Source of the DNA: an uncultured Faecalibacterium sp.
GTDB lineage: Bacteria; Bacillota; Clostridia; Oscillospirales; Ruminococcaceae
Direction: 5' to 3'
DNA: 46,819 bases
Assembly: GCA_934525845.1 (NCBI GenBank)
Contig: CAKSZS010000016.1
Coordinates: forward strand, 1-46,819
In this document: one piece after another, positions 40,091 to 46,819 of the stretch
Position numbering within the stretch: the stretch's first letter is position 1
Layout: each line of letters opens with the position of its first letter
Position numbers and translations under genes: made by a program
Notes under the pieces: generated by a model
Told to the model about the DNA's origin: nothing
Seen by the model: only the letters and a program-made list of their open reading frames with translations
Database searches by the model: none

Positions 40091-43000
40091 GTGCAGTGCA
40101 AAAAAGTTATCGCAAAAATATCCTCCGGGAGATGAAGGGCAACACCAGCCGCATGGTGTCGCTGTTTGGCATCGTGGCCCTGGGGGTCATGATGCTGACA
40201 GGCCTCATGAGCATTGCCCCCAGTATGCGGAGCGCAGCCCAAAAATATTATGTGCAGCAAAATGTGTTTGACCTCCGGGTGCTGTCCACCCTGGGCCTTT
40301 CAGACCAGGACATTGCCGCCATTGCCGCCACTCCCGGGGTGGAGGCTGTGATGCCGGTAAAGACCCTGGACCTGGAGGCCAACTGGCAGGGCCAGGAGGA
40401 GAGCATTGTGGTGCAGCTGCAAGCCCTTCAGCAGGACTCGGCAGCAGATACCGACGCCAACATGAACCGTCTGGTGCTGCGCTCTGGCCGGATGCCCCAG
40501 GCCGCCGACGAGTGCGTGGTCCATGTAATGGGCTACCAGGCCGAGATCACTGAGGGCACCGTGCTGACCCTGCCCGATGATACAGAGGGGACAAAATACA
40601 AAAAATATACCGTTGTGGGCACCGTGCAGGACCCGCAGCACATCTCCACAGATAAGGAGAGCAGCACTGCCGGTACCGGCCAGCTGAACTACATCGTGTT
40701 CGTGCCGGACGGAGATCTGACCACGGATTACTACACGACCTGTTATATCAAGGCGGAAAATGCCGATCGGTATGACAATTATTCGGACGAATACCAGGCC
40801 GCCGTGGATGCCGTGGCTGACCGACTGGAAGCCATCAGCGCCGCACAGTGCGTGCAGCGCCGGGCAGAGCTGATCGACACCGCCAACAAAAAGCTGGATG
40901 ACGCCAAGCAGACCTACAACGAGAAAAAGGCCGAGGCGGAACAGCAGTTTGCAGACGCGGAACGCCAGCTGGCGGACGCCCAGAAGCAGCTGGACGATGC
41001 CAAAGCCCAGCTGGAGGCGGGTGAGACCGAACTTGCCGCCCAGAAAGAAGCCCTGCCCGACACGATGCAGAGCGGCGCAGACCAGCTGGTGGACGGCCAG
41101 GAGCAGGTGCTGGAATTCGAGGATCAATTGCAGCAGATCGAATTGCTGGTCAACCTGAAAAAAGTGGCGGACCCGCTGCTGGACTATGCGCAGGCCGCGC
41201 TGGACAACGCCCAGAAAGCCCTGGATGAAGCTGAGCCGGAGGACGAAGATTATGTGGAACTGCGGGATGCGCTGAACAAAGCGCAGAACGCCTATGACAA
41301 CATCAAGAATCAACTGCAGGGCTATCAGGATCAGCTGGATGCCGGCAAAAAGCAGATGTACGCCAACGGCCTCATTTCTTCGCCGAACCTGAGCAACGAC
41401 CAGTTGGTGACCGAGGCAAAGGCCGCTCTGCGCAAGCTGAAGGTGCAGCTCCTCAACGGACAATTGCAGCTGAGCACCGGCACCGCCACCGCCTACAGCC
41501 AGTTTGAAGCCGCCCGCGCCAAGCTGGACGCCGGTTGGGAGGAGTACAACGCCGGGCAGGAAAAGCTGGATGCTTCCCGCAAGGAATACGAGACCCAGAA
41601 AGCGGATGCCGAGCAGCAGCTGGCCGACGGACAGCAGCAGATCAACGACGCCGAGGAGCAGGTGAGCAAGATCAAAAAGGGCGAGTGGTATGTGCTGGAC
41701 CGCAACAGCACCCTGAGCTTTGTGACCTTTGAGCAGTATGCCGACCGGATGGCGGCCATTGCCCGGGTGTTCCCGGTGTTCTTCTTCCTGGTGGCGGCCC
41801 TGGTGGCCACCACCACCATGACTCGTATGGTGGACGAGAACCGTCTCCAGATGGGCACCCTGAAGGCCCTGGGCTACTCCAACGCCAGCATTGCAGGCAA
41901 ATACCTGTTCTACGCCATGACCGCCAGCGTGCTGGGCAGCATAGCTGGCATGGTGGTGGGCTTCGTGGTGTTCCCCAGCATCATCTGGTACGCCTATCAG
42001 CTGATCTTCAGCCTGCCCACCTTTACCCTACGGTTCTACCCGGGCATGGCAGCAGCCAGCATGGCCATCAGTGCCGCCGTCATCGGCCTGGCTACCTGGA
42101 GTGCCTGCCGCTCCAGCCTGAAGGAAAAAAGTGCAGCACTGCTGCTGCCCCGGGCTCCCGTGGCAGGCAAGCGCATCTTCTTGGAGTACATCACCCCGCT
42201 GTGGAAGCGCATGAGCTTCTCCCAGAAGACCACCGCCCGCAACCTGTTCCGGTATAAGAAGCGCTTCTTCATGACCGTGCTGGGCGTGGCAGGCTGTACG
42301 GCACTGCTGCTCATCGGCTTCGGCCTCCAGGACTCCCTGCTGCCCATCGTCACCAAGCAGTCCACAGAGCTGTCCCACAACGACCTGACAGTCACCCTCA
42401 GCGACCCTGCCGCCTTTACAGTGGAAAAGGGCCTGACGGATGCCCTGGAGGGAGGCCAGGTGGAGAACTGGGCAGCGGTGTACAGCAAGTCTGTGACCAT
42501 CTACAATGCCGACGGAGAAAGTGCCGAGGTCAGCGTGGTGGGAGCCCAGACCGACAGCCAGCTGAGCCGCTATGTGACCTTCCGCACCCGGCAGGGCCAC
42601 AAGGCCATCCCCTTTGAAAAGGACAGTGTGATCCTGACGGAAAAGACCGCCCTGAACCTGGGGATGGAGCCGGGAGACTCCATCTGGGTGGAAAACCCTG
42701 ACGGAGAACGGGTGGAGATGACCCTGACCGGCGTGACGGAGAACTATATGTTCACCCGGCTGTATCTGTCCAATGCCCAGCTGCAGACCCTGCTGGGCAC
42801 CCAGGATATCCCCTGGAACACGGTGTACGCCCAGACCCGCTGCGACAGTGCTGCCGACCGCAACACCATGCGTGAGACCCTGCTGGCCTGCAACTACGTG
42901 ACCGGAGTTTCCTTTACGGAGGATGCCACCTCCATGTTCGACAACCTCATCGTGAGCCTGAACTCGGTGGTGGTGCTGATCATCGTGTGTGCTGGGGCCC

Positions 43001-43359
43001 TGGCGGCGGTGGTGCTGTATAACCTGATCAGCGTGAACCTGGCGGAGCGCAAAAAGGAGCTGGCCACCATCAAGGTGCTGGGCTTCTACGATAAGGAAGT
43101 GTACCGCTACATCTTCCGGGAGATCGACCTGCTGGCCCTCATGGGCTCTTGCGTGGGCCTGCTGCTGGGCATCCCGCTGCATCAGTTCATCATCCGCACC
43201 GTGGAAATGGACCAGCTCATGTTCATCCGCACCATTGCCCCCCGCAGTTACCTGCTCAGTGTGGCGTTGACCATGCTGTTTACCCTCGTGGTCTGCTTTG
43301 GAATGCGGCGGCACGTCAGGCGCATCAGCATGGTGGAAAGCATGAAGGCACCGGAGTAA
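40084..43359 (+). CDS. FtsX-like ABC permease with a very long extracytoplasmic coiled coil
   Basis: 1091 residues. TM1 at about 24-44, then a large outer domain containing long Ala/Gln/Glu/Asp coiled coils (about 265-545; repeats like QLADAQKQLDDAKAQLEAGE). FtsX core 1 follows with membrane segments near 562-580, 609-640 and 652-676. A second MacB-like segment starts at TM ~728-750 with an outer domain. FtsX core 2 has segments near 955-985, 1014-1036 and 1056-1075. It has the duplicated layout of Gram-positive MacB-type permeases; the coiled coil suggests reach through the cell wall. Starts at GTG 40084 (or 40087), overlapping the ATPase stop. It forms the transporter with that ATPase. Substrate unknown: peptide, lipid or mechanical signalling. 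Confidence 0.88.
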   Translation: MVSAVQKSYRKNILREMKGNTSRMVSLFGIVALGVMMLTGLMSIAPSMRSAAQKYYVQQNVFDLRVLSTLGLSDQDIAAIAATPGVEAVMPVKTLDLEANWQGQEESIVVQLQALQQDSAADTDANMNRLVLRSGRMPQAADECVVHVMGYQAEITEGTVLTLPDDTEGTKYKKYTVVGTVQDPQHISTDKESSTAGTGQLNYIVFVPDGDLTTDYYTTCYIKAENADRYDNYSDEYQAAVDAVADRLEAISAAQCVQRRAELIDTANKKLDDAKQTYNEKKAEAEQQFADAERQLADAQKQLDDAKAQLEAGETELAAQKEALPDTMQSGADQLVDGQEQVLEFEDQLQQIELLVNLKKVADPLLDYAQAALDNAQKALDEAEPEDEDYVELRDALNKAQNAYDNIKNQLQGYQDQLDAGKKQMYANGLISSPNLSNDQLVTEAKAALRKLKVQLLNGQLQLSTGTATAYSQFEAARAKLDAGWEEYNAGQEKLDASRKEYETQKADAEQQLADGQQQINDAEEQVSKIKKGEWYVLDRNSTLSFVTFEQYADRMAAIARVFPVFFFLVAALVATTTMTRMVDENRLQMGTLKALGYSNASIAGKYLFYAMTASVLGSIAGMVVGFVVFPSIIWYAYQLIFSLPTFTLRFYPGMAAASMAISAAVIGLATWSACRSSLKEKSAALLLPRAPVAGKRIFLEYITPLWKRMSFSQKTTARNLFRYKKRFFMTVLGVAGCTALLLIGFGLQDSLLPIVTKQSTELSHNDLTVTLSDPAAFTVEKGLTDALEGGQVENWAAVYSKSVTIYNADGESAEVSVVGAQTDSQLSRYVTFRTRQGHKAIPFEKDSVILTEKTALNLGMEPGDSIWVENPDGERVEMTLTGVTENYMFTRLYLSNAQLQTLLGTQDIPWNTVYAQTRCDSAADRNTMRETLLACNYVTGVSFTEDATSMFDNLIVSLNSVVVLIIVCAGALAAVVLYNLISVNLAERKKELATIKVLGFYDKEVYRYIFREIDLLALMGSCVGLLLGIPLHQFIIRTVEMDQLMFIRTIAPRSYLLSVALTMLFTLVVCFGMRRHVRRISMVESMKAPE

Positions 43360-43374
43360 AGAAAATTTGCCGCA

Positions 43375-43429
43375 CTTCATAAAAGCTTCATAAAAGCACC
43401 ATAATTTCGCCGAAATTATCTGGTATTAT
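43375..43429 (+). promoter_or_regulatory. Promoter region with an 11-bp direct repeat and a palindrome, upstream of the small RNA candidate
   Basis: CTTCATAAAAG occurs twice in tandem (43375-43385, 43386-43396), the spacing of response-regulator boxes such as the Pho box (CTGTCATAAAN repeated every 11 bp). Then comes the perfect palindrome ATAATTTCGCCGAAATTAT (43401-43419) and a -10-like TATTAT (43424-43429). A regulated promoter is inferred; the regulator is unknown. Confidence 0.55.
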
Positions 43430-43435
43430 AAAGCC

Positions 43436-43556
43436 ACCGGGACGTGGAGCCGCAACCACTCCCCGGGAACATGATTCCTCCTTTTCTAAAACCAAATACC
43501 GCAAACAAGAACCCCGCACAGCTGCCCGGAACGGCTGTGCGGGGCTTTCTTTTTTT
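43436..43556 (+). ncRNA. Candidate small RNA with an anti-Shine-Dalgarno stretch
   Basis: A ~120-base transcript is predicted between the promoter at 43375-43429 and a strong terminator. The 5' hairpin pairs CCGGG/CCCGG and GTGG/CCAC (43437-43466) around an 8-base loop. A single-stranded region follows with ATTCCTCCTTTTCT (CCUCC at 43477-43481), complementary to AGGAGG ribosome binding sites, and then an A-rich linker. The 3' end is an 11-bp stem, CCCCGCACAGC (43512-43522) and GCTGTGCGGGG (43534-43544), followed by CTTTCTTTTTTT. No open frame of note. The layout is that of a trans-acting riboregulator. Alternatively it is the 3' untranslated region of the permease gene. Confidence 0.55.
43512..43556 (+). 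terminator. Strong Rho-independent terminator
   Basis: 11-bp GC-rich stem and CTTTCTTTTTTT. It ends the candidate small RNA and can also serve the ABC permease gene. Confidence 0.93.
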
Positions 43557-43587
43557 GCGGGAAAATGGTGCGCAGGGAAAAGGACAA

Positions 43588-43616
43588 CAAAAAAGCTCTC
43601 CTTTTGGGGAGAGCTT
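43588..43616 (-). terminator. Terminator of the transglycosylase gene
   Basis: On the minus strand AAGCTCTCCccaaaaGGAGAGCTT followed by TTTTGTTG, 9 bases after the stop codon. Confidence 0.85.
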
Positions 43617-43624
43617 CCAGGTCT

Positions 43625-44371
43625 TCACTGTGCGGGTAATACCTGCAGTCCCTGCGCGTCGGCGGCGATGGCGTCCGCCTGGGTCTGGGTCAGCTTTTTG
43701 CACTGGACCATCCGCTTCAGCACCACCTGGGTGCGCTTGTAGGCCAGGTCCGGGCTGCTGTTGGGGGAGTAGGCCGAGGGCGCGTTGGGCAGGCCTGCCA
43801 GCATTACGGCTTCCGCGTCGGTGAGCTGCAGAGGCGTTTTGCCGAAGTAGCCCTGCGCGGCCTCCCCGATGCCGTAGTAGCCGCTGCCGAAGTAGATGGT
43901 GTTGACGTACATCTCAAAGATCTGCTCTTTGTTGTACTGCTTCTCGATGGCCAGCGCCGCGAACATCTCGGCGGCCTTGCGGGCCATGTGCTTTTCCTGG
44001 GTGAAGAGTGCGTTTTTGGCCAGCTGCTGGGTAAGGGTGCTGCCGCCCTCGGCAAAGCTGCCGCTGCGCAGATCGGCCAGCAGTGCCCGGAAGATGGACG
44101 CAGGGTCCACGCCGTGGTGATGCACAAAGCGTGCGTCTTCGGTGGAGATCACCGCGTTGACGTAGATCTGGGGCAGTTCTTTATAGGAGACAAAGTTGGG
44201 CCGGGCGGAAATGGTCTCGTACAGCGTTTCAATGGGAACGCTCTGGATGGCGCTCTCGTAGAGCTTGCGGCCTTCCAGGGCAAAATAGCCGCCGACCGCG
44301 ACCAAGGCCAGCAGCAACAGCAGCAGGAGCGTGAGCAGCAGCTGCTTGAGAAAACGGAAAAAGGTTCGCAT
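43625..44371 (-). CDS. mtgA: Monofunctional peptidoglycan glycosyltransferase (GT51)
   Basis: 248 residues. It polymerises lipid II into glycan strands at the outer face of the membrane. One N-terminal membrane anchor (8-31), then the GT51 domain: VISTEDARFVHHHGVDPASI with catalytic Glu78, GGSTLTQQLAKN (110-120), ALAIEKQYNKEQIFEMYVN, then TIYFGSGYYGIGEAAQGYFGK, and LAGLPNAPSAYSPN. There is no transpeptidase domain, so it is a stand-alone transglycosylase like MtgA/SgtB. An in-frame extension to 44473 has no binding site; the CAT at 44369-44371 has GGAAAGGAGCCAAATC on the minus strand. It may act with the RodA-type polymerase encoded at 26 kb only in a general sense. The gene symbol is by family. 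Confidence 0.88.
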   Translation of the reverse strand: MRTFFRFLKQLLLTLLLLLLLALVAVGGYFALEGRKLYESAIQSVPIETLYETISARPNFVSYKELPQIYVNAVISTEDARFVHHHGVDPASIFRALLADLRSGSFAEGGSTLTQQLAKNALFTQEKHMARKAAEMFAALAIEKQYNKEQIFEMYVNTIYFGSGYYGIGEAAQGYFGKTPLQLTDAEAVMLAGLPNAPSAYSPNSSPDLAYKRTQVVLKRMVQCKKLTQTQADAIAADAQGLQVLPAQ

Positions 44372-44728
44372 GATTTGGCTCCTTTCCGGGGCGAATGGGA
44401 AAAATCGAACGACAGTATCATACCGGATTTGCAAGGAATTTGCAAGGTGCAGCGCTTTTTCAGTATAAAACAAAAAGTTTGCCGTTTTGTGACCGGCGCA
44501 TGAATTTCCGCCGCAGGGGAGGGCAATGGGCCGGGGGACAGCCTTATTTTACCGGAAATACCTTAATAAAAACGCAAGAAGCGCTTAATCTGCGCCTAAA
44601 TTTGCCCAGAACCGGGAAGAGAAAAATAAAAGAGTCCGACTCTTATCCGGAATGCACAAGCCGGACGGCAAAAAATGGGCAGAATCTCATGCACAAAATG
44701 CAATTTGCAAAAAACTGGAATTAACCTA
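44372..44728. other. Intergenic gap without recognised features
   Basis: About 360 bases between the transglycosylase start and the metY promoter. Moderately AT-rich, no open frame with a ribosome binding site. It holds GTCCG/CGGAC partial inverted repeats near 44636-44672 and a TGCAATTTGCA palindrome near 44699-44709. The transglycosylase promoter must lie here but no convincing -35/-10 pair was found. Confidence 0.5.
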
Positions 44729-44757
44729 TTGACAAACTGGGTAAGAGGGGATATAAT
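44729..44757 (+). promoter_or_regulatory. Consensus sigma-A promoter of metY
   Basis: TTGACA 44729-44734, 17-base spacer, TATAAT 44752-44757: a perfect consensus promoter, 335 bases before metY, leaving a long leader. Confidence 0.9.
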
Positions 44758-44845
44758 GCAAACATCAAATCCACCAGACAAGTAGGGAAATGAGAGGCCT
44801 GCTGGGTAGAGGATTGGGAAAGTAACGGGAAAGGAGGGCACGAAA

Positions 44846-44974
44846 ATGGAGCTGATTTGGAAGAACCTGCTGCACGCGAATTTCCGCTGTGGGCGAATGT
44901 GTGGGGACCGGGCAGATTTGCTGGCTGTGAACCGTGCGTTGCCCTCCGGTGCGCGAATGTGTACCCGAATGTGA
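44846..44974 (+). CDS. Putative Cys/Met-containing leader peptide of the metY attenuator
   Basis: A 42-residue frame starting MELIWKNLLHANFRCGRMCG and ending ARMCTRM. Its ribosome binding site (AAAGGAGGGCACGAAA) is stronger than that of metY. It contains Cys15, Cys19, Cys39 and Met18, Met38, Met42, grouped as RMC-type clusters; the DNA repeats CGAATGTGT (44893-44901 and 44953-44961), with a third near-copy CGAATGTGA running into the stop. It ends 29 bases before a terminator hairpin. Ribosome stalling at Cys or Met codons could govern that terminator, fitting a gene that makes homocysteine. Regulation is inference; a small functional peptide or chance frame are alternatives. Confidence 0.55.
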   Translation: MELIWKNLLHANFRCGRMCGDRADLLAVNRALPSGARMCTRM

Positions 44975-45003
44975 TGCAGACACAGAAAACCATGCATTGT
45001 ATG

Positions 45004-45042
45004 CCCGGTGCGCTGTCGAGATGAGACGCATCGGGATTTTTT
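45004..45042 (+). terminator. Attenuator terminator in the metY leader
   Basis: CCCGGTGCG (45004-45012) pairs with CGCATCGGG (45027-45035) and is followed by ATTTTTTG. CCGGTGCGC also occurs at 44946-44954 inside the leader peptide frame, giving a second sequence able to pair with the downstream arm. Confidence 0.72.
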
Positions 45043-45091
45043 GTATCAGGAAAATATACTAAAAGTAGAAAATAGAGAGAGGTATACTACT

Positions 45092-46381
45092 ATGTCTAAC
45101 TATAAATTCGAGACTCTGCAGCTGCACGTTGGCCAGGAGCAGGCCGATCCCGCCACCGATTCCCGCGCAGTGCCCATCTACCAGACCACTTCTTATGTGT
45201 TCCGCAACAGCCAGCACGCCGCAGACCGCTTCGGTCTGGCCGACGCCGGCAACATCTACGGCCGTCTGACCAACTCCACCCAGGACGTCTTCGAGAAGCG
45301 CATTGCGGCCCTGGAGGGCGGCGTGGCCGCTCTGGCCACCGCTTCCGGTGCTGCTGCCATCACCTACACCATCGAGGCACTGGCACAGGCCGGTGACCAT
45401 ATCGTGGCCCAGAAGACCATCTACGGCGGCAGCTACAACCTGCTGGAGCACACCCTGACCCAGTTCGGCGTCACCACCACCTTCGTGGACGCCCACAACC
45501 TGGAAGAGGTGGAGAACGCCATCCAGCCCAACACCAAGGCCGTCTACCTGGAGACCCTGGGCAACCCCAACAGCGACATCCCCGACATTGACGCCATCGC
45601 AGCCATCGCCCACAAGCATGGCCTGCCGCTGGTCATCGATAACACCTTCGGCACCCCGTACCTGATCCGTCCCATCGAGCACGGTGCAGACATCGTGGTT
45701 CACTCCGCTACCAAGTTCATCGGCGGCCACGGCACCACCCTGGGCGGCATCATCGTGGACAGCGGCAAGTTCGACTGGAAGGCAAGCGGCAAGTACGGCA
45801 ACATTGCAGACCCCAACCCGAGCTACCACGGCGTGTCCTTCGCCGATGTAGCCGGCCCCGCTGCTTTCGTCACCTACATCCGCGCCATCCTGCTGCGTGA
45901 CACCGGCGCGACCATCTCTCCGTTCAACGCGTTCCTGCTGCTGCAGGGCACCGAGACCCTGAGCCTGCGCATCGAGCGCCATGTGGAGAACACCAAGAAG
46001 GTCGTGGAGTTCCTGGCCAACCATCCGCAGGTCGAGAAGGTCAACCACCCCTCTCTGCCGGATCACCCGGACCACGCCCTGTACGAGAAGTACTTCCCCA
46101 ACGGCGGTGCTTCCATCTTCACCTTCAACATCAAGGGCGGCCGTGAGGAAGCCTTTAAGTTTATCGACAACCTGAAGGTCTTCTCTCTGCTGGCCAACGT
46201 GGCTGACGTGAAGAGCCTGGTCATCCACCCGGCTTCCACCACCCACAGCCAGCTGACCGACGCCGAGCTGGCCGAGCAGCAGATCTACCAGAACACCATC
46301 CGCCTGTCCATCGGCACCGAGCACATCGACGACATCATTGCCGACCTGGAAGCCGGTTTTGCAGCCGTCCGCGGCGAATAA
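45092..46381 (+). CDS. metY: O-acetylhomoserine sulfhydrylase
   Basis: 429 residues, Cys/Met-metabolism PLP family. It probably makes homocysteine from O-acetylhomoserine and sulfide (direct sulfhydrylation), feeding methionine synthesis. Motifs: PIYQTTSYVF, IYGRLTNSTQDVFEKRIAALEGG, ASGAAAITYTIEAL, NPNSDIPDI, VIDNTFGTPYLIRP, and PLP-binding Lys208 in VVHSATKFIGGHGTT. The ~430-residue length and the insertion around DPNPSYHGVSF are characteristic of MetY rather than of the ~380-residue MetB/MetC. Start ATG after GAGAGAGGTATACTACT. Strong codon bias. Preceded by an attenuator-like leader. The related cysteine synthase activity is possible. Confidence 0.93.
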   Translation: MSNYKFETLQLHVGQEQADPATDSRAVPIYQTTSYVFRNSQHAADRFGLADAGNIYGRLTNSTQDVFEKRIAALEGGVAALATASGAAAITYTIEALAQAGDHIVAQKTIYGGSYNLLEHTLTQFGVTTTFVDAHNLEEVENAIQPNTKAVYLETLGNPNSDIPDIDAIAAIAHKHGLPLVIDNTFGTPYLIRPIEHGADIVVHSATKFIGGHGTTLGGIIVDSGKFDWKASGKYGNIADPNPSYHGVSFADVAGPAAFVTYIRAILLRDTGATISPFNAFLLLQGTETLSLRIERHVENTKKVVEFLANHPQVEKVNHPSLPDHPDHALYEKYFPNGGASIFTFNIKGGREEAFKFIDNLKVFSLLANVADVKSLVIHPASTTHSQLTDAELAEQQIYQNTIRLSIGTEHIDDIIADLEAGFAAVRGE

Positions 46382-46473
46382 AAAGCGCTGTCCGTCCCCC
46401 AGATCCCGACAGCCTGAACATGCGATTGCCTCCTATCCATAAACTCTTCTTGTAGACCGATTCCAAAACACAC

Positions 46474-46507
46474 AAGGCCCCCGCTGGGTTATCCCGGCGG
46501 GGGCCTT
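46474..46507 (+). terminator. Hairpin after metY
   Basis: AAGGCCCCCGC and GCGGGGGCCTT form a perfect 11-bp stem 93 bases after the stop; the T-run afterwards is poor. Confidence 0.6.
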
Positions 46508-46538
46508 GTGCTGTTATAGCAAAAGTTTATAAAAGAAA

Positions 46539-46819
46539 AACGTCCGTGTATTTCGACACAGACGTTCTTTTGGTGGGCGCGGGGTGGATGCCGCGAGCCG
46601 CGCTGCTAAAAACAGCCCAGTGGGCTGTTTTTGCGCCGTCTTCAGCGCCGTCGCCGCAGCTGTTCGAATCCACCCTTGGAGCACTTTGCAAAGTCTCTGT
46701 AAAACAGAAACTCCAGCATCACGAAGATGCTGGAGTTCTTGGTGGGCGCGGGTGGATATCGCGAGCCGCGCATCTAAAAAAGCCCCACTGGGGCTTTTTT
46801 GCCAGCCGGACTGTACGGC
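46539..46819. repeat. Two tandem hairpin units with a tRNA-3'-end-like block, running off the window
   Basis: Each unit has a perfect or near-perfect hairpin (46539-46566; 46709-46737) and then the block TTGGTGGGCGCGGGTGGAT (46570-46589 with one extra G; 46739-46757). CGCGAGCCGCGC follows, and then a second A-run/T-run hairpin (AAAAACAGCCCA...TGTTTTT at 46608-46632; AAAAAAGCCCCA...TTTTTT at 46776-46800). The block's complement ATCCACCCGCGCCCACCA reads like a tRNA T-arm, acceptor strand and CCA. Unit 1 closes with TTCGAATCCACCC (46663-46675), forming an inverted repeat with GGGTGGAT (46582-46589). No complete tRNA can be folded. The gap 46382-46819 has no gene. Confidence 0.65.

Noticed and set aside
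44758..45091. SAM (S-box) riboswitch or T-box before metY
   Set aside because: Neither the S-box core nor TGGNACCGC is present; the leader is better explained by a leader peptide and terminator.
46663..46757. tRNA gene at the right end
   Set aside because: Only T-arm and acceptor-like 3' sequence is present; no matching 5' acceptor strand, D-arm or anticodon stem within 75 bases.
1..46819. CRISPR array, prophage, transposase or toxin-antitoxin module
   Set aside because: No regularly spaced direct repeats, no phage or transposase proteins and no small paired toxin genes were seen.

Overview
The window looks like chromosomal DNA of a gut Clostridia member of the Oscillospiraceae/Ruminococcaceae, most plausibly Faecalibacterium or a close relative. 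This is inferred from the GC-rich coding sequence, strong AGGAGG-type ribosome binding sites, sigma-A promoters of the TTGACA-N17-TATAAT type, tRNA-sensing T-box leaders ahead of branched-chain amino acid genes, and the gene families present. No plasmid, phage or transposase gene is visible. This is core chromosome with small non-coding repeats scattered through it.

Layout. The left edge appears to be the 3' end of a 5S rRNA gene and its terminator. Then come class II aldolase (fba, minus strand), an AT-rich 0.8 kb gap holding a cluster of DnaA-box-like TTTTCCACA sequences, and rlmB. A large membrane protein follows that looks like a catalytically dead P-type ATPase. From 5.8 to 10.4 kb lies an RNA-processing block (RNase Z, CCA-adding enzyme, MnmA, TcdA). 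From 10.8 to 13.2 kb are a metal-exporter-like permease with a repeated TTGCAA operator, a HAD hydrolase and a hypoxanthine-DNA glycosylase. From 13.3 to 16.9 kb is an XpaC-TelA-LemA-like-TPM operon.

Branched-chain amino acids. From 17 to 36 kb the window carries ilvA-ridA, ilvB-ilvN-ilvC-ilvD and, on the other strand, leuA-leuC-leuD-leuB. The ilv cluster starts with a T-box whose specifier reads as GTC (Val). The leu cluster starts with a T-box whose specifier reads as CTG (Leu). The two branches therefore seem to be sensed separately. Threonine goes through IlvA to 2-oxobutanoate while RidA removes the reactive enamine by-product. IlvBNCD make the 2-oxo acids and LeuACDB extend the valine precursor to leucine. 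Between these lie a DUF815 AAA+ ATPase, a RodA-type SEDS protein, a secreted protein with a caspase/CHAT-like His/Cys pattern, tsaE-tsaB-rpiB and upp.

Right end. ftsH, a secreted protein with two 33-residue repeats, an ABC ATPase/FtsX-like permease pair, a GT51 peptidoglycan transglycosylase and metY. Two non-coding features stand out. One is a candidate small RNA at about 43.44-43.56 kb with its own promoter, a single-stranded CCUCC anti-Shine-Dalgarno stretch and a strong terminator. The other is a probable transcription attenuator before metY: promoter, 42-codon leader peptide with Cys/Met codons, terminator, gene. The last 280 bases hold two tandem hairpin units that carry the 3' end of a tRNA-like sequence and run off the window.
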